Of a stretch of DNA of 45,618 nucleotides, positions 33,317 to 45,553 are shown in pieces. The DNA is taken from assembly GCA_903871545.1 (NCBI GenBank), contig CAIQHG010000044.1:1-45618 (forward strand), written 5' to 3'. The notes beneath the pieces were generated by a model. That model saw nothing but the letters and a program-made list of their open reading frames with translations. It ran no database searches and had not been told where the DNA came from. Within the stretch, counting starts at the first letter, position 1. Each line of letters begins with the position of its first letter. The position numbers and the translations under genes are program-made. The DNA is from an uncultured Burkholderiales bacterium. Its GTDB lineage: Bacteria > Pseudomonadota > Gammaproteobacteria > Burkholderiales > Burkholderiaceae_C.

Positions 33317-36300
33317 TTAGTCCGCTTGCGCTGTGACTTCGTCGCCCGCGCCTGTGGCCTCTGCCAACTCGGCCGCCTCGGAGTCAGAAATTGCACGGCG
33401 CTCTGCCTCATCCATGGCATCTTTGACCTTGCGGGCTTGGTGGTAAGCCATACCTGTACCCGCTGGTATCAAGCGGCCCACAATCACATTTTCCTTTAAG
33501 CCGCGCAATTCGTCGCGTTTGCCCATGATTGCAGCCTCGGTTAGAACGCGAGTTGTTTCCTGGAAAGACGCTGCACTGATGAAGCTGTCCGTTGAGAGAG
33601 ATGCCTTCGTGATACCAAGCAACAAGTTGCTGTAGGTTGCAGGCATCTTGCCTTCTAAGAGCAAAGCCTCGTTGGTATTCAAAATCTCAGAGCGCTCAAC
33701 TTGCTCGCCGTTAATGTAGTTGGCATCTCCTGCATTTTCAACGACAACACGTCTAAGCATCTGACGAACAATCACTTCAATGTGCTTGTCGTTGATTTTT
33801 ACACCTTGCAAACGGTACACGTCTTGAACCTCGTCCACGATGTAGCGAGCTAACTCCTCCATACCCAACAAACGCAAGATGTCTTGTGGGTCTGCAGGTC
33901 CGTCCACAATGCTCTCGCCTTTGTTGACCACTTGACCTTCGTGAACCACAATGTTTTTCTCCTTAGGCACGAGCTCCTCGTGAACACCGCCCTCTGGGTC
34001 CGTGATCTGCAAACGCACCTTACCTTTGGTTTCCTTACCAAACGATACTGTGCCTGTAATCTCAGCCAAAATGCCTTTGTCTTTTGGCGTACGCGCCTCA
34101 AACAACTCTGCCACTCGCGGTAGTCCACCGGTAATGTCACGCGTTTTCTGACCCTCGATAGGAATACGCGCCAACACCTCTCCTGGACCCACATCTTGGT
34201 CGTCCCGCACCTGAATGAGCGCGCCTACCTGAAAGCCAATCGTCACTGAGTGATCGGTGCCTGGAATCTTAACTTCCTTACCAGCTGCATCAATCAATTT
34301 GACCTGCGGTCTAACGCTCTTCGTAGAACCGCGGCGTTTTGGATCTATTACAACCAATGTGGACAATCCAGTTACCTCATCAAGCTGCTTGGCAACGGTG
34401 AGGCCTTCCTCAACGTTTTCAAACTTAACTTGACCTGCAAACTCTGTGATCACAGGGCGAGTTAATGGGTCCCAATTAGCAAGAATAGCTCCTGCTTTGA
34501 TCGTTTGATCAGCCTTGACGGACAAAATTGCACCGTAAGGGACCTTATGACGCTCGCGCTCGCGTCCGTTATCGTCTTGAATGATCACCTCACCTGAGCG
34601 AGAGATCACGACCAACTCTTTCTTGAGGTTGGTCACATAACGCATTGTTGCGTTAAACCCAATGACACCATTTGACTTGGCCTCGACGCTGGACGCAATT
34701 GCCGCTCTAGACGCAGCGCCACCGATGTGGAACGTGCGCATCGTTAACTGAGTACCTGGCTCTCCAATGGACTGAGCAGCAATCACCCCTACTGCCTCGC
34801 CCACGTTGATCAAGCCGCCGCGGCCCAAATCTCGGCCGTAGCATTTGGCGCACAAACCAAAACGTGTCTCGCAGTTCAAGGCCGTACGAACTTTGATCTC
34901 ATCAACGCCTAAGGCCTCAATGACATCAATGTTATCCTCATCCAGCATCTCACCTGTGGTGACAATGACCTCGCGTGTCTCAGGATTTAAGACATCCTCG
35001 ATAGCTGTACGCCCAAGCACTCTGTCGCGCAAAGACTCAATCACCTCGCCACCCTCAACGATGGCGCGCATCAGTTGACCGTTGTGTGTTCCACAGTCAA
35101 CCTCAGTCACCACTAAGTCCTGAGTAACGTCCACCAACCGGCGTGTCAAGTACCCAGAGTTCGCAGTCTTTAGGGCGGTGTCAGCCAATCCCTTACGCGC
35201 ACCGTGAGTGGAGATGAAGTACTGAAGTACATTCAAACCTTCACGGAAATTAGCTGTAATCGGTGTTTCAATGATAGAGCCGTCTGGCTTTGCCATCAAA
35301 CCGCGCATACCAGCCAATTGCCTGATCTGTGCGGCAGAGCCACGAGCACCTGAGTCAGCCATCATGTAGATGGAGTTGAAAGACTCTTGCTCGACTTCGT
35401 TGTTGTGTCGGTCGACGGTCTTTTCTTTTCTAAGCTGATCCATCATCACTTTTGAGACGGCGTCTCCAGCCTTGCCCCAAATATCAACCACCTTGTTATA
35501 ACGCTCCCCAGAAGTTACCAAGCCAGACACATATTGCTGCTCGATATCTTTGACTTCTTTTTCAGCGTCCTCAATGATTTGGTGCTTTTCGTGAGGCACC
35601 AACATATCATCAATCGCAATTGAGATGCCAGCGCGAGTGGCTAAACGAAAACCATTTTGAAGCAATTTATCCGCAAATACCACCGTCTCTTTAAGTCCGC
35701 ATTTACGGAAAGAGGTATTAATGAGTTTGGAGATTTCTTTCTTCTTTAACGCTTTATTCAAATTGCTGAACGGCAGGCCCTTAGGCAATATCTCAGATAA
35801 CAGTGCGCGACCCGCGGTTGTTTCAACCACGGAGGCATGGGACACAAATTCTCCCGTCTCTTTATCCTTTGTCCATTCAACTAAACGCACACTGATTTTG
35901 GCGGTTAACTCAACCACACCTGCCTCAAGCGCGCGAATGATCTCAGGAATATCAGCAAAGACCATACCCTCACCCTTGCCGTTGATCCGCTCTCGTGTGG
36001 TGTAGTAAAGACCTAAAACCACGTCTTGAGACGGCACAATGGAGGGCTCTCCGTTGGCTGGGAAGAGCACATTGTTAGAGGACAACATCAAAGTGCGTGC
36101 CTCCATCTGCGCCTCTACCGAAAGAGGTACGTGAACAGCCATCTGATCACCGTCAAAGTCGGCGTTAAAAGCCGAACAAACAAGCGGGTGCAATTGGATG
36201 GCCTTACCCTCAATTAAGATCGGCTCAAAGGCTTGGATACCTAAGCGGTGCAGTGTGGGAGCTCTATTTAAAAGCACGGGGTGCTCTTTAATAACTTCCT

Positions 36301-37531
36301 CCAAAATATCCCACACCACTGCTGTGCCTGACTCAACTTCCTTCTTGGCCGCCTTAATGGTCGTTGCAATGCCCATGGCCTCTAGTCGCGAGAAAATAAA
36401 GGGCTTGAATAATTCCAAAGCCATTAATTTTGGCAAACCACATTGATGCAGTTTTAAGGTTGGACCAACAGTGATAACCGAGCGTCCTGAATAGTCAACA
36501 CGTTTACCAAGCAAATTTTGGCGGAAACGACCACTCTTACCTTTGATCATGTCTGCCAAGGATTTCAGCGCACGCTTGTTGGCCCCAGTCATTGCCTTAC
36601 CACGGCGTCCGTTGTCCAGCAAAGAATCCACAGCCTCTTGAAGCATTCGCTTCTCGTTTCTGGCAATGATCTCGGGCGCGTTCAGCTCCAAGAGCCTGCG
36701 CAAACGGCTGTTGCGGTTAATCACCCTGCGGTACAAGTCGTTCAAATCAGAGGTCGCAAAACGTCCACCATCCAGTGGTACCAACGGACGTAGATCCGGT
36801 GGCAAAACGGGCAACACAGACAACACCATCCACTCAGGCTTGATGCCAGATTTCTTGAACGCTTCAAGTACTTTTAAACGTTTAGAGTTTTTCTTAACTT
36901 TGACCTCAGAGCCAGTTAAGTCCCCGCGCAATCGCTCTATCTCAGAGTCAAGCTCAATGCTCTCTAGCAAATCGCGAACACCCTCAGCACCCATCTTGGC
37001 AACAAACTCGTCTCCGTATTCTTTGGTCTTCTCGTCAAAGTCGTCCTCAGTCATGATCGCAAACTTCTTTAAAGGAGTCATGCCAGGATCCACGACCACG
37101 TATGCTTCAAAATATAGCACCCGCTCAATGTCGCGCAAGGTCATGTCAAGTACCAAGCCCAAACGGCTAGGCAAAGACTTTAAAAACCAAATGTGTGCGC
37201 AAGGAGCCGCCAAGTCGATGTGGCCCATGCGGTCACGACGTACTTTGGTCTGCGTTACTTCGACGCCACATTTCTCACAAATAACCCCGCGGTGTTTTAA
37301 ACGCTTGTACTTACCGCACAAACATTCGTAGTCTTTGATAGGGCCAAAGATTTTTGCGCAAAACAAGCCATCCCGCTCAGGTTTGAACGTTCTGTAGTTG
37401 ATGGTTTCAGGCTTTTTCACTTCACCAAAAGACCATGAACGAATTTTCTCTGGAGATGCAAGTCCAATTTTGATGGCATCAAAATGTTCATCCGGTGTGA
37501 ACTGCTTAAATAGATCGAGTAATGATTTCAT
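33317..37531 (-). CDS. rpoC: DNA-directed RNA polymerase subunit beta'
   Basis: RpoC (1404 aa), full length for a betaproteobacterium. The N-terminal zinc ribbon [20 protein letters not shown] is near residues 70-88, the lid/rudder stretch [14 protein letters not shown] follows, and the catalytic triad loop [12 protein letters not shown] lies near 460. The second zinc site is at about 820-900 ([28 protein letters not shown]), and the trigger loop lies around [25 protein letters not shown]. The C terminus is acidic ([15 protein letters not shown]). It lies 92 bp after rpoB and closes the operon before the terminator. No intein or insertion breaks the sequence. Confidence 0.99.
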   Translation of the reverse strand: MKSLLDLFKQFTPDEHFDAIKIGLASPEKIRSWSFGEVKKPETINYRTFKPERDGLFCAKIFGPIKDYECLCGKYKRLKHRGVICEKCGVEVTQTKVRRDRMGHIDLAAPCAHIWFLKSLPSRLGLVLDMTLRDIERVLYFEAYVVVDPGMTPLKKFAIMTEDDFDEKTKEYGDEFVAKMGAEGVRDLLESIELDSEIERLRGDLTGSEVKVKKNSKRLKVLEAFKKSGIKPEWMVLSVLPVLPPDLRPLVPLDGGRFATSDLNDLYRRVINRNSRLRRLLELNAPEIIARNEKRMLQEAVDSLLDNGRRGKAMTGANKRALKSLADMIKGKSGRFRQNLLGKRVDYSGRSVITVGPTLKLHQCGLPKLMALELFKPFIFSRLEAMGIATTIKAAKKEVESGTAVVWDILEEVIKEHPVLLNRAPTLHRLGIQAFEPILIEGKAIQLHPLVCSAFNADFDGDQMAVHVPLSVEAQMEARTLMLSSNNVLFPANGEPSIVPSQDVVLGLYYTTRERINGKGEGMVFADIPEIIRALEAGVVELTAKISVRLVEWTKDKETGEFVSHASVVETTAGRALLSEILPKGLPFSNLNKALKKKEISKLINTSFRKCGLKETVVFADKLLQNGFRLATRAGISIAIDDMLVPHEKHQIIEDAEKEVKDIEQQYVSGLVTSGERYNKVVDIWGKAGDAVSKVMMDQLRKEKTVDRHNNEVEQESFNSIYMMADSGARGSAAQIRQLAGMRGLMAKPDGSIIETPITANFREGLNVLQYFISTHGARKGLADTALKTANSGYLTRRLVDVTQDLVVTEVDCGTHNGQLMRAIVEGGEVIESLRDRVLGRTAIEDVLNPETREVIVTTGEMLDEDNIDVIEALGVDEIKVRTALNCETRFGLCAKCYGRDLGRGGLINVGEAVGVIAAQSIGEPGTQLTMRTFHIGGAASRAAIASSVEAKSNGVIGFNATMRYVTNLKKELVVISRSGEVIIQDDNGRERERHKVPYGAILSVKADQTIKAGAILANWDPLTRPVITEFAGQVKFENVEEGLTVAKQLDEVTGLSTLVVIDPKRRGSTKSVRPQVKLIDAAGKEVKIPGTDHSVTIGFQVGALIQVRDDQDVGPGEVLARIPIEGQKTRDITGGLPRVAELFEARTPKDKGILAEITGTVSFGKETKGKVRLQITDPEGGVHEELVPKEKNIVVHEGQVVNKGESIVDGPADPQDILRLLGMEELARYIVDEVQDVYRLQGVKINDKHIEVIVRQMLRRVVVENAGDANYINGEQVERSEILNTNEALLLEGKMPATYSNLLLGITKASLSTDSFISAASFQETTRVLTEAAIMGKRDELRGLKENVIVGRLIPAGTGMAYHQARKVKDAMDEAERRAISDSEAAELAEATGAGDEVTAQAD

Positions 37532-37623
37532 AAGATTTTTTCCATTTCTTTATCAAAGAAGGTCCATCAGCAAACTCCAGCCCAAACTTTAGGCTAGAGC
37601 CACTTAAGGCTCGACAATTCGGT

Positions 37624-40600
37624 TTAAGAACGCTCCAACTCAATATCAATGCCCAATGAGCGGATTTCCTTCACAAGCACGTTAAACGATTCAGGCATTC
37701 CTGCCTCAATTGCGTGCTCTCCCTTGACAATGTTTTCATAAACTTTCGTTCGCCCTTGGACGTCATCGGATTTAACCGTGAGCATCTCTTGCAGTGTGTA
37801 AGACGCACCGTAGGCCTCAAGCGCCCAAACCTCCATCTCACCAAACCTTTGTCCACCAAACTGAGCTTTTCCGCCCAAAGGTTGCTGGGTCACTAAGCTG
37901 TAAGGACCCGTTGAGCGTGCGTGCATCTTATCGTCTACCAAATGGTGTAGCTTCAAGACGTGCATGTAGCCCACCGTGACAGGGCGCTCAAATAACTCCC
38001 CCGTGCGTCCATCAAAGAGCTGCGCTTGAGTGCGCGTCGCAGTCAGTCCCTTCGTGAGCATCACGTCCTCTGGGTATGCAAGCTTGAGCATTGAGCGGAT
38101 CTCCTCCTCTGAGGCCCCGTCAAAAACAGGCGTTGCAAACGGGATACCTAGCGTTAAGTTTTTAGCCATCTCCAGCACGTCTGTATCGCTCAAAACATTC
38201 AACTGCTCTAAGTGCCCAGATGAGTTGTACAACTTATCCATGAAGCCGCGGATCTCAGCCACCTTGGACTCCTCTTGAAGCATGTCCCCGATGCGCTGGC
38301 CAATTCCCTTAGCAGCCCACCCAAGGTGTACCTCTAAGACCTGTCCAACGTTCATACGAGAGGGAACACCAAGCGGGTTCAAAACGATATCTACCGGAGT
38401 GCCGTCCTTCATGTAGGGCATGTCCTCTACGGGAACGATTATGGAAACCACACCCTTATTACCGTGACGACCCGCCATCTTGTCGCCTGGTTGCAAACGA
38501 CGCTTGACAGCCAGGTAGACCTTGACCATCTTCAACACACCTGCTGGCAATTCGTCGCCTTGGGTCAGTTTTTTACGTTTTTCTTCAAACGCGAGATCAA
38601 AGCTGTGACGAGTCTGAGCTAGTGCATTTTTGATACTCTCAAGCTGAGAGGCAACGTCCTCATCTTGTGGGCGAATATCAAACCAGTGGAACTTCTCGAC
38701 ACTTGTTAGATAGGCTTCATCAATCTTCGCACCTTTGGCGAGTTTGTTGGGGCCTCCGTTGGCAACTTTTCCGACCAATAGCTTCTCAATACGACTGAAA
38801 GCGTCTGCCTCTACGATACGCAGTTGATCATTCAAATCCAAGCGAAAACGTTTGAGCTCATCATCAATAATTTGTTGAGCTCTCTTATCACGGACGATTC
38901 CCTCGCGAGTGAACACCTGCACATCAATCACCGTACCCTGTGAGCCCTGGTCAACGCGCAAAGACGTATCTTTCACATCACTTGCTTTTTCGCCAAAGAT
39001 CGCCCTCAAAAGCTTTTCCTCAGGTGTCAGCGTCGTCTCGCCCTTTGGCGTTACTTTTCCAACCAAAACATCACCAGGCTGTACCTCTGCTCCCACGAAA
39101 ATAATCCCTGAGTCATCCAAACGGTTCAACTGCGTTTCCGCTAAATTGGGTATGTCCCGTGTGATCTCCTCTGCACCAAGTTTGGTGTCGCGGGCCATTA
39201 CAACCAACTCTTCAATATGAATAGATGTGTAGCGATCTTCTGCGACCACACGCTCAGAGATCATGATTGAGTCTTCAAAGTTATACCCATTCCAAGGCAT
39301 AAATGCGACCAGCATATTTTGTCCCAGTGCCAACTCGCCTATGTCGGTTGATGCGCCGTCAGCCACCACGTCTCCCTTGGAGAGCTTATCGCCACGCTTG
39401 ACGATTGGTCTTTGGTGGATGTTTGTGTTTTGATTTGAGCGTTGATATTTAATCAAGTTGTAAATATCTACACCCACCTCACCGGCCTGAGTTTCGTTAT
39501 CGCTCACGCGCACCACAATTCGAGTGGCGTCCACATAGTCCACCACACCACCCCTGGTCGCAGTCACAACGGTGCCCGAGTCAATAGCGGCTACACGCTC
39601 AATTCCAGTACCAACAAAGGCTTTTTCGGGTCGGAGTACGGGCACAGCTTGACGCTGCATGTTTGCGCCCATCAACGCTCGGTTGGCGTCATCGTGCTCA
39701 AGGAAAGGCACCAAAGACGCTGCAACAGACACGATCTGCGCAGGTGAAACGTCCATGTACTGGATACGCTCTGCAGAGCAGAGAATTGACTCACCCTTTT
39801 CACGCGCAGAAACCAGGTCCCCGGTCAAACGTCCATCTTTATCTAGGATCGCATTGGCCTGGGCAATCACGTATTTGCTCTCCTCGATCGCGGATAAATA
39901 ATCGATTTGATTGGTTACTTTACCCTCAACCACTTGGCGGTAAGGTGTCTCAATAAATCCGTAATCATTCAACCTTGCGTACAAAGCCAATGAGTTAATC
40001 AAACCAATGTTGGGACCCTCTGGAGTCTCAATTGGACAAACACGCCCGTAATGGGTTACGTGCACATCACGTACTTCAAAGCCTGCACGCTCGCGGGTTA
40101 AACCACCTGGGCCTAAGGCTGACACGCGGCGCTTGTGCGTAATCTCAGACAATGGATTGGTTTGATCCATAAACTGTGACAACTGTGAAGCACCAAAGAA
40201 CTCTTTAAGCGCTGCTGATATGGGCTTAGAGTTGATTAAGTCGTGCGGCATCAAAGGCTCTTGCTCAGCCTGTCCTAGACGCTCTTTCACAGCCTTCTCA
40301 ATTCTGGCAAGACCAGTGCGGTACTGGTTCTCTGCCAATTCGCCAACGCATCTAACGCGTCTGTTTCCTAAGTGGTCGATATCATCGACCTCGCCGTTAC
40401 CGTTTCTAAGGTCCACGAGAATCTTAACCACAGCCAAGATATCTTCGTTGGTTAGGACCATAGGGCCTGTGCTGTCCGGACGTCCGACCCGTGCATTGAA
40501 CTTCATGCGGCCAACCCTTGATAGGTCGTAGGTGTCGTTGTTGTAGAACAAACGCTGGAACAATGCTTGTACTGCGTCCTCTGTGGGCGGCTCGCCTGGG

Positions 40601-41739
40601 CGCATCATTCTGTAAATTGCAACCCTTGCTGCAAACTCATCCGTTGTCTCATCAATGCGAAGCGTTTGTGAGATGTAGGCCCCTTGGTCTAGTTCATTGG
40701 TGTAGATACACTGAATCTCTTGAACATTAGCTTCACGCAATTTACCAAGCATTGCTTCGGTCAATTCTTCGTTTGCCTTCACAATGATCTCGCCCGTATC
40801 ATCATCTGCCATGATGTCTTTTGCAATGACGCGACCTACCAAAAAGTCCTCAGGCACGCTAATATGAGTTGTCCCCGATTGCTCAAACTCTCTCGTGTGT
40901 CTTGCCGTAATCCGCTTGTCTTTAGCAACAATAACTTTACCGTTCTTGTCGGTGATATCAAAACGTGCGACCTCGCCCCTCAAACGCTCGGATACAAACT
41001 CCATCTGCGCACCGCTGTCCATCAGGCGAAAGCTGTCGTTAACAAAGAAGTTAGCAAGAATGGTTTCTGGGTTGAGTCCAATTGCCTTGAGCAAAATGGT
41101 GACTGGCATTTTGCGTCTACGGTCAACCCTGAAATAAAGAATGTCCTTTGGATCAAATTCAAAGTCCAACCAAGAACCGCGGTAAGGAATGATCCTGGCG
41201 GAGAAAAGCAGTTTTCCTGAACTGTGCGTTTTACCCTTGTCATGCTCAAAAAACACGCCCGGTGAGCGGTGCAACTGAGATACGATAACACGCTCTGTGC
41301 CGTTGATAATGAAGGAGCCTTTGTCCGTCATCAACGGTACTTCGCCCATATAAACTTCTTGCTCTTTGACTTCCTTAACCACTTTAGACTGCGAGCTAGA
41401 GGACTCTCTGTCGTAAATGATGAGTTGCACGCGCGCTCTTACAGCAGAGGAGAACGTGAGTCCGCGGGTTTGGCACTCACGCACATCAAAAGCCGGTTTG
41501 GCCAAGTTGTATTCTAAGAATTTCATTTCCACAAAATTATTGTGAGAAACAATTGGAAACGCAGCTTCAAAAGCCGCTTGCAACCCTTCGTTGTTGCGTT
41601 TTTTAGGGGGAAGATCTGCTTGCAAAAATGCTGTGTAAGCATCTTTTTGCATTTGTAGCAAATAAGGGATTTCTAAGACGCTGTCACGATTTCCGAAACT
41701 CTTGCGGATTCGTTTGCGTTCTGTGTATGTATAAGCCAT
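37624..41739 (-). CDS. rpoB: DNA-directed RNA polymerase subunit beta
   Basis: RpoB (1371 aa). It starts [16 protein letters not shown] at ATG 41739, with GGAG five bases before it; a longer reading from 41793 is not supported. The rifampicin pocket reads [18 protein letters not shown], with wild-type residues at the usual resistance positions. The C terminus carries [19 protein letters not shown], the conserved contact with beta'. It follows rplL after about 260 bp of spacer that holds a hairpin and is followed by rpoC. Confidence 0.99.
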   Translation of the reverse strand: MAYTYTERKRIRKSFGNRDSVLEIPYLLQMQKDAYTAFLQADLPPKKRNNEGLQAAFEAAFPIVSHNNFVEMKFLEYNLAKPAFDVRECQTRGLTFSSAVRARVQLIIYDRESSSSQSKVVKEVKEQEVYMGEVPLMTDKGSFIINGTERVIVSQLHRSPGVFFEHDKGKTHSSGKLLFSARIIPYRGSWLDFEFDPKDILYFRVDRRRKMPVTILLKAIGLNPETILANFFVNDSFRLMDSGAQMEFVSERLRGEVARFDITDKNGKVIVAKDKRITARHTREFEQSGTTHISVPEDFLVGRVIAKDIMADDDTGEIIVKANEELTEAMLGKLREANVQEIQCIYTNELDQGAYISQTLRIDETTDEFAARVAIYRMMRPGEPPTEDAVQALFQRLFYNNDTYDLSRVGRMKFNARVGRPDSTGPMVLTNEDILAVVKILVDLRNGNGEVDDIDHLGNRRVRCVGELAENQYRTGLARIEKAVKERLGQAEQEPLMPHDLINSKPISAALKEFFGASQLSQFMDQTNPLSEITHKRRVSALGPGGLTRERAGFEVRDVHVTHYGRVCPIETPEGPNIGLINSLALYARLNDYGFIETPYRQVVEGKVTNQIDYLSAIEESKYVIAQANAILDKDGRLTGDLVSAREKGESILCSAERIQYMDVSPAQIVSVAASLVPFLEHDDANRALMGANMQRQAVPVLRPEKAFVGTGIERVAAIDSGTVVTATRGGVVDYVDATRIVVRVSDNETQAGEVGVDIYNLIKYQRSNQNTNIHQRPIVKRGDKLSKGDVVADGASTDIGELALGQNMLVAFMPWNGYNFEDSIMISERVVAEDRYTSIHIEELVVMARDTKLGAEEITRDIPNLAETQLNRLDDSGIIFVGAEVQPGDVLVGKVTPKGETTLTPEEKLLRAIFGEKASDVKDTSLRVDQGSQGTVIDVQVFTREGIVRDKRAQQIIDDELKRFRLDLNDQLRIVEADAFSRIEKLLVGKVANGGPNKLAKGAKIDEAYLTSVEKFHWFDIRPQDEDVASQLESIKNALAQTRHSFDLAFEEKRKKLTQGDELPAGVLKMVKVYLAVKRRLQPGDKMAGRHGNKGVVSIIVPVEDMPYMKDGTPVDIVLNPLGVPSRMNVGQVLEVHLGWAAKGIGQRIGDMLQEESKVAEIRGFMDKLYNSSGHLEQLNVLSDTDVLEMAKNLTLGIPFATPVFDGASEEEIRSMLKLAYPEDVMLTKGLTATRTQAQLFDGRTGELFERPVTVGYMHVLKLHHLVDDKMHARSTGPYSLVTQQPLGGKAQFGGQRFGEMEVWALEAYGASYTLQEMLTVKSDDVQGRTKVYENIVKGEHAIEAGMPESFNVLVKEIRSLGIDIELERS

Positions 41740-41898
41740 GAGTTCTCCGGATTTATTTCTCTCGGGGACTGAATGAGAGTTTAGGTAAATCAATTACCTT
41801 CACTCCCGGTCTTGGCCGCTGGCCTCTACCAGCTTTGGCGGACGGTTGCGCATTGCACACAACCCGAACCAAGGTTCTTCTGCAGTCTGCTCAGAAGA

Positions 41899-41935
41899 CA
41901 CACGAAAATAGAAATTAAGTTCCCACTTTCGTGTG
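41899..41935 (-). other. hairpin in the rplL-rpoB spacer
   Basis: Perfect 9-bp inverted repeat, arms CACACGAAA (41899-41907) and TTTCGTGTG (41927-41935), loop of 19. In E. coli this spacer contains an attenuator and an RNase III cut site that set the ratio of L12 to polymerase; a similar role is inferred from position only. Confidence 0.5.
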
Positions 41936-41998
41936 CGCTCTTTAAGGCACCAACAGGCAGAGGCCCTTTTGGGGAGCCGCCGCCTGTGAAGAAAGTAA

Positions 41999-42376
41999 TT
42001 ACTTGATTTCTGCTTTCGCGCCTGCTTCTTCCAGTTTTTTCTTTGCCGCTTCGGCGTCCGCTTTAGCAACACCTTCTTTGACTGGCTTAGGTGCGCCGTC
42101 CACTAGGTCCTTAGCCTCTTTCAAGCCAAGTCCAGTGATTTCGCGTACAGCTTTAATGACTGACACTTTGTTTGCGCCAACTTCAGTCAAATTCACTGTG
42201 AACTCGGTTTGCTCTTCTGCAACAGCTGCAGCGCCACCGCCTCCGCCTGCTGCAGGTGCAGCCATAGCTGCTGCGCTTACACCGAATTTCTCTTCGATTG
42301 CTTTTACCAATTCGTTGAGATCCAAAACAGTCATACTGTCCAATGCTGTTAAAAATGCGTCTTTATCAAATGACAT
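41999..42376 (-). CDS. rplL: 50S ribosomal protein L7/L12
   Basis: L7/L12 (125 aa) forms the ribosome stalk that recruits translation factors. The N-terminal dimer domain ([20 protein letters not shown]) is followed by the Ala/Gly hinge ([20 protein letters not shown], about 36-55). The C-terminal domain has [20 protein letters not shown] and [20 protein letters not shown]. Start ATG 42376 is chosen because AGGAAAAC lies just before it and it gives the canonical first residues. It lies 74 bp after rplJ. Confidence 0.98.
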   Translation of the reverse strand: MSFDKDAFLTALDSMTVLDLNELVKAIEEKFGVSAAAMAAPAAGGGGGAAAVAEEQTEFTVNLTEVGANKVSVIKAVREITGLGLKEAKDLVDGAPKPVKEGVAKADAEAAKKKLEEAGAKAEIK

Positions 42377-42450
42377 TTGTTTTCCTAAAATTAATATAGT
42401 CGCCTCTTGGGCAACCGTTAAACATTGACTCAACTTGAAGCATTACACGT

Positions 42451-42948
42451 TCAAGCTGCAGCCTCACTTTTTTTAGCGGCCAAAGCACCCAATACCACTG
42501 CGGTACGAGAGATAGGCGACATCAATAAACCACACAATTGAGCAAGCAAAACTTCCTTGGTAGGAATGTTTGCGAGCGTCTTAACGCCGTTTACATCTAA
42601 AGCTCTGCCAGATGTTGCTCCACCACGGATCACCAACTTATCATTTGTCTTTGAAAAGTCGGACACCACTTTAGCGGCGGAAATTGCATCAACTGAAAAA
42701 CCGTAGATTAGCGGACCAGTCATCTGGTTGGCAACAACTTCAAACGGTCCACCTGCGACAGCGCGTCTTGCCAATGTGTTTTTCAACACACTGAGCGTGA
42801 CACCTTTGCTGCGCGCATCGGAACGTAGTTTGATCATGTCAGCAACCGTGATGCCGCGGTACTCCGCCATCACCAGCGTTTGAGCTTGTGCGGCGAGTGT
42901 CGTCACTTCTTGAATGACTGCTTCTTTCTCACTGCGATTCAGACTCAA
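42451..42948 (-). CDS. rplJ: 50S ribosomal protein L10
   Basis: L10 (165 aa), base of the L7/L12 stalk and repressor of its own operon. The sequence begins [15 protein letters not shown], the usual Burkholderiales start, then [30 protein letters not shown] and [19 protein letters not shown]. The start codon is a TTG at 42948: an AAGGAG at 42960-42955 is 6 bases before it. Another TTG at 42954 directly abuts the ribosome site and is too close. A non-ATG start in a highly expressed gene may be part of its control. Confidence 0.95.
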   Translation of the reverse strand: MSLNRSEKEAVIQEVTTLAAQAQTLVMAEYRGITVADMIKLRSDARSKGVTLSVLKNTLARRAVAGGPFEVVANQMTGPLIYGFSVDAISAAKVVSDFSKTNDKLVIRGGATSGRALDVNGVKTLANIPTKEVLLAQLCGLLMSPISRTAVVLGALAAKKSEAAA

Positions 42949-43243
42949 GGTCAACTCCTTAAAATATGCCCCTTTGTGTTCAAAAAAATCTCACATTGGG
43001 ACACGCTTGCTTTTCAGCGACCTTAACTGTTTGGAAATTCCTTACAGTGGGATCGCCATCTGCGTTGGCATTTATTAAGTACGCCGCCTGCCTTTTCAAA
43101 CAAGTTCGCACGCCAACGGTCTTGGATGGCCCGTTGCTTGAGATAAATCCCAAGCTCTCGGCCCACCTTATTTGAGCTGACACGATGTGTCACCTCACAA
43201 CTCTCTCAATTCAATACAACTACTGTATGCAACTGGGTGTCTA
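42949..43243 (-). promoter_or_regulatory. rplA-rplJ spacer, probable L10 leader region
   Basis: Nearly 300 bp without a gene upstream of rplJ, the place where L10(L12)4 binds its leader RNA in other bacteria. Visible structures are a stem of 8 bp with a tetraloop at 43136-43155 and a 6-bp hairpin TGACAC/GTGTCA at 43178-43192. A promoter for rplJL-rpoBC is also expected here. I did not fold the RNA or match it to the L10 leader model. Confidence 0.5.
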
Positions 43244-43939
43244 TCAAGCGTTAAGTGTTTGAGTATCAACTCTCACACCCACACCCATTGTTGAGGACAA
43301 CGCAACTTTGCGTAAAAATACGCCCTTGCTTGTTGCTGGCTTCGCTTTTACGAGCGCATCCACCAAAGCTGCTAAATTGCCAAGCAACTTATCAGACTCA
43401 AAAGATCTTCTTCCAATAGTTGCATGCACAATACCGGCCTTGTCCACACGAAATTGAACTTGTCCAGCTTTTGCGTTCCTGACGGCGGTTGCGACATCAG
43501 GCGTAACAGTTCCGACTTTAGGGTTTGGCATCAGTCCACGTGGCCCAAGAATTTGGCCCAGTGTTCCAACAACTCGCATTGCATCTGGCGCTGCGATCAC
43601 TACATCAAAGGGCATGTCCCCAGCTTTAACGCGCGCAGCTAAATCGTCCATACCAACCACGTCCGCCCCAGCAGCTTTAGCCTCCTCAGCTTTAGCGCCT
43701 TGCGCAAAAACAGCCACACGCGCAGTTTTACCAGTTCCGTTTGGCATCACAACCGCACCACGAACGACTTGGTCAGATTTCTTGGCATCAATTCCAAGTT
43801 GGACTGCCACATCAATGGATTCATCAAATTTAGCAGTCGCACACTCTTTAACGATTGCCAATGCATCCGCTAAAGGATAAAGCTTGTTGCTGTCGACTTT
43901 GCCTTCTACGGCTTTTTGTTTTTTAGTGAGTTTAGTCAT
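43244..43939 (-). CDS. rplA: 50S ribosomal protein L1
   Basis: L1 (231 aa) binds 23S rRNA at the mobile L1 stalk near the E site and represses rplK-rplA translation. It has [37 protein letters not shown], the signature [19 protein letters not shown] and [19 protein letters not shown]. The start ATG lies immediately after the rplK stop with no gap, so the two are translationally coupled. Confidence 0.98.
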   Translation of the reverse strand: MTKLTKKQKAVEGKVDSNKLYPLADALAIVKECATAKFDESIDVAVQLGIDAKKSDQVVRGAVVMPNGTGKTARVAVFAQGAKAEEAKAAGADVVGMDDLAARVKAGDMPFDVVIAAPDAMRVVGTLGQILGPRGLMPNPKVGTVTPDVATAVRNAKAGQVQFRVDKAGIVHATIGRRSFESDKLLGNLAALVDALVKAKPATSKGVFLRKVALSSTMGVGVRVDTQTLNA

Positions 43940-44371
43940 TTATACGCCCTCCACATTCACGCCCATCGAACGGGCTGAACCCGCGATTGTTCGCACTGCT
44001 GCATCTAAATCGGCAGCGGTCATGTCTTTCATCTTAGTTTTTGCAATTTCTTCGAGCTGTGCTCTTGTGATCTTGCCAACTTTATCGCTATGGGGCTTGG
44101 ACGAACCTTTGTCCAATTTGATCGCTTTTTTGATCAAAGTAGTTGCAGGAGGCGTCTTAATAATAAAGGTGAATGATTTATCTGCAAATGCAGTAATCAC
44201 TACCGGCAATGGAAGTCCAGGCTCTACGCCCTGAGTTTGCGCATTAAACGCCTTACAGAACTCCATGATATTCAATCCGCGTTGTCCCAGTGCTGGGCCA
44301 ATTGGTGGAGAGGGATTAGCCTTTCCAGCGGGAACTTGTAGCTTAACGTAGCCGACAATTTTCTTCGCCAT
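43940..44371 (-). CDS. rplK: 50S ribosomal protein L11
   Basis: L11 (143 aa) at the GTPase-associated centre, needed for factor-dependent GTP hydrolysis and the stringent response. The N-terminal domain has the Pro-rich [19 protein letters not shown] and [12 protein letters not shown]; the C-terminal rRNA-binding domain has [20 protein letters not shown] and [26 protein letters not shown] lies 6-7 bases before ATG 44371. It starts 114 bp after nusG and joins rplA end to start. Confidence 0.98.
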   Translation of the reverse strand: MAKKIVGYVKLQVPAGKANPSPPIGPALGQRGLNIMEFCKAFNAQTQGVEPGLPLPVVITAFADKSFTFIIKTPPATTLIKKAIKLDKGSSKPHSDKVGKITRAQLEEIAKTKMKDMTAADLDAAVRTIAGSARSMGVNVEGV

Positions 44372-44485
44372 TTGTTACTCCTTACGGGTGCATGCGCTTT
44401 TTTAGAGCTCCCCGGGGTTATCGACTCTTTCCTCTACATTCGCCACCGAGTCTAAAAGTGGCAAAACTTTTTCAAAACTTATCTA

Positions 44486-45067
44486 TCAGGTTTTCTCAAC
44501 TTGACTGAACTCTAATTCAACCGGTGTTGATCGACCAAAAATAGTAACTGACACGCGTAGCTTGTTTTTCTCGTAATTCACCTCTTCAACAGAGCCGTTA
44601 AAGTCCGTGAACGGTCCGTCCTTCACCCGAATAAACTCACCCACCATAAATTCAACTTTATGGCGCGGCTTATCAGTGCCTTCTTGCATTTGACCTACGA
44701 TCTTTAAGACATCAGCCTGTGATATGGGGGCAGGACGATTTTTCGCGCCTCCCACAAACCCTGTTACTTTACTCGTATGCTTAACCAAGTGCCAACTGAG
44801 GTCATCCATGATCATCTCAACCAATACATAACCCGGAAAGAAACGACGCTCAGTGGTTTTACGCTGACCATTTTTAATCTCAACTACTTCTTCAGTGGGC
44901 ACCAATATCCGACCGAATTTTGACTGCATACCTTCACGGTTAATTCGTTCAACGATGTTTCGCTCAACCGCTTTTTCCATGCCAGAATAAGCATGCACGA
45001 CGTACCAACGCATGTCAGGATGCGCCGGCGCATCAGAAATAATTGATTGTTCAACTACATTGGTCAT
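44486..45067 (-). CDS. nusG: transcription termination/antitermination protein NusG
   Basis: NusG (193 aa): the NGN domain has [31 protein letters not shown] and [11 protein letters not shown]; the KOW domain has [20 protein letters not shown]. It binds the polymerase clamp and, through KOW, Rho or ribosomal protein S10. The ATG at 45067 overlaps the secE stop (TAATG) and has GGAAG upstream, the normal arrangement; an ATG at 45079 would add four residues from inside secE. A paralogue, RfaH, lies at 13486-13971. Confidence 0.97.
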   Translation of the reverse strand: MTNVVEQSIISDAPAHPDMRWYVVHAYSGMEKAVERNIVERINREGMQSKFGRILVPTEEVVEIKNGQRKTTERRFFPGYVLVEMIMDDLSWHLVKHTSKVTGFVGGAKNRPAPISQADVLKIVGQMQEGTDKPRHKVEFMVGEFIRVKDGPFTDFNGSVEEVNYEKNKLRVSVTIFGRSTPVELEFSQVEKT

Positions 45068-45450
45068 TATTTCTTCCATCCCAAAATGAGGTCATAGATA
45101 AGCCACTCAAGAGTCTTATCCGTGAACCACAGAAATGTGGCCATGATGACCACAAAAGCAAACACGTAAAGGGTCATCTGGGTCGCTTCCTTGCGAGTCG
45201 GCCATACGACCTTTTTAACTTCCCGAGTTGCGTCCTTGCCAAAGGCAACCAACTGCTTGCCGTGAATTGACGTAAAAAACACCACCACAGCCAAAATCAG
45301 TCCGCCCAACAAACTCGCCCACTGCGCAATTCCGCCCTTGTCGCTTAAGAAATAAAAAGCAATAACAGACAGTATCACCAAAAGCCCAGCGATTATGGAC
45401 TTAACTAGATCGCCTGTCTGGCCTACCGTTTCAATATTTGCACTAGCCAT
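45067..45450 (-). CDS. secE: preprotein translocase subunit SecE
   Basis: SecE (127 aa) stabilises SecY in the inner-membrane translocon. Three membrane helices are visible: about 19-36 ([17 protein letters not shown]), 44-62 ([18 protein letters not shown]), and 95-118, as in the long enterobacterial and betaproteobacterial form. The conserved amphipathic segment [18 protein letters not shown] precedes the last helix. The stop overlaps the nusG start by one base. A tRNA-Trp gene lies upstream. Confidence 0.97.
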   Translation of the reverse strand: MASANIETVGQTGDLVKSIIAGLLVILSVIAFYFLSDKGGIAQWASLLGGLILAVVVFFTSIHGKQLVAFGKDATREVKKVVWPTRKEATQMTLYVFAFVVIMATFLWFTDKTLEWLIYDLILGWKK

Positions 45451-45493
45451 AACGGCATTTAATCCTGTAATCTAATCGATCTTTTAAGACACC

Positions 45494-45553
45494 GAAGCCC
45501 ACCTGTTACGGCGGGCCTTCAAATGCCACCAAACCCAATTTGGCCTGGTGGCA
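45494..45553 (-). other. two hairpins in the tRNA-Trp/secE spacer
   Basis: Hairpin 1 pairs TGCCACCA with TGGTGGCA (45546-45553 and 45524-45531) and extends by two G-U and two G-C pairs; it includes the encoded CCA end of tRNA-Trp. Hairpin 2 pairs 45510-45520 with 45494-45503, with one bulge and one G-U pair. No T tract follows, so processing or attenuation is more likely than termination. Confidence 0.5.

Noticed and set aside
36666..37331. Long open frame (221 codons) antisense to rpoC
   Set aside because: It mirrors the rpoC coding sequence, has no ribosome site or protein-family features, and similar frames run opposite rpoB and other highly expressed genes.
40720..41220. Open frame of 166 codons antisense to rpoB
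   Set aside because: Shadow of rpoB; cysteine- and histidine-rich translation typical of antisense frames.
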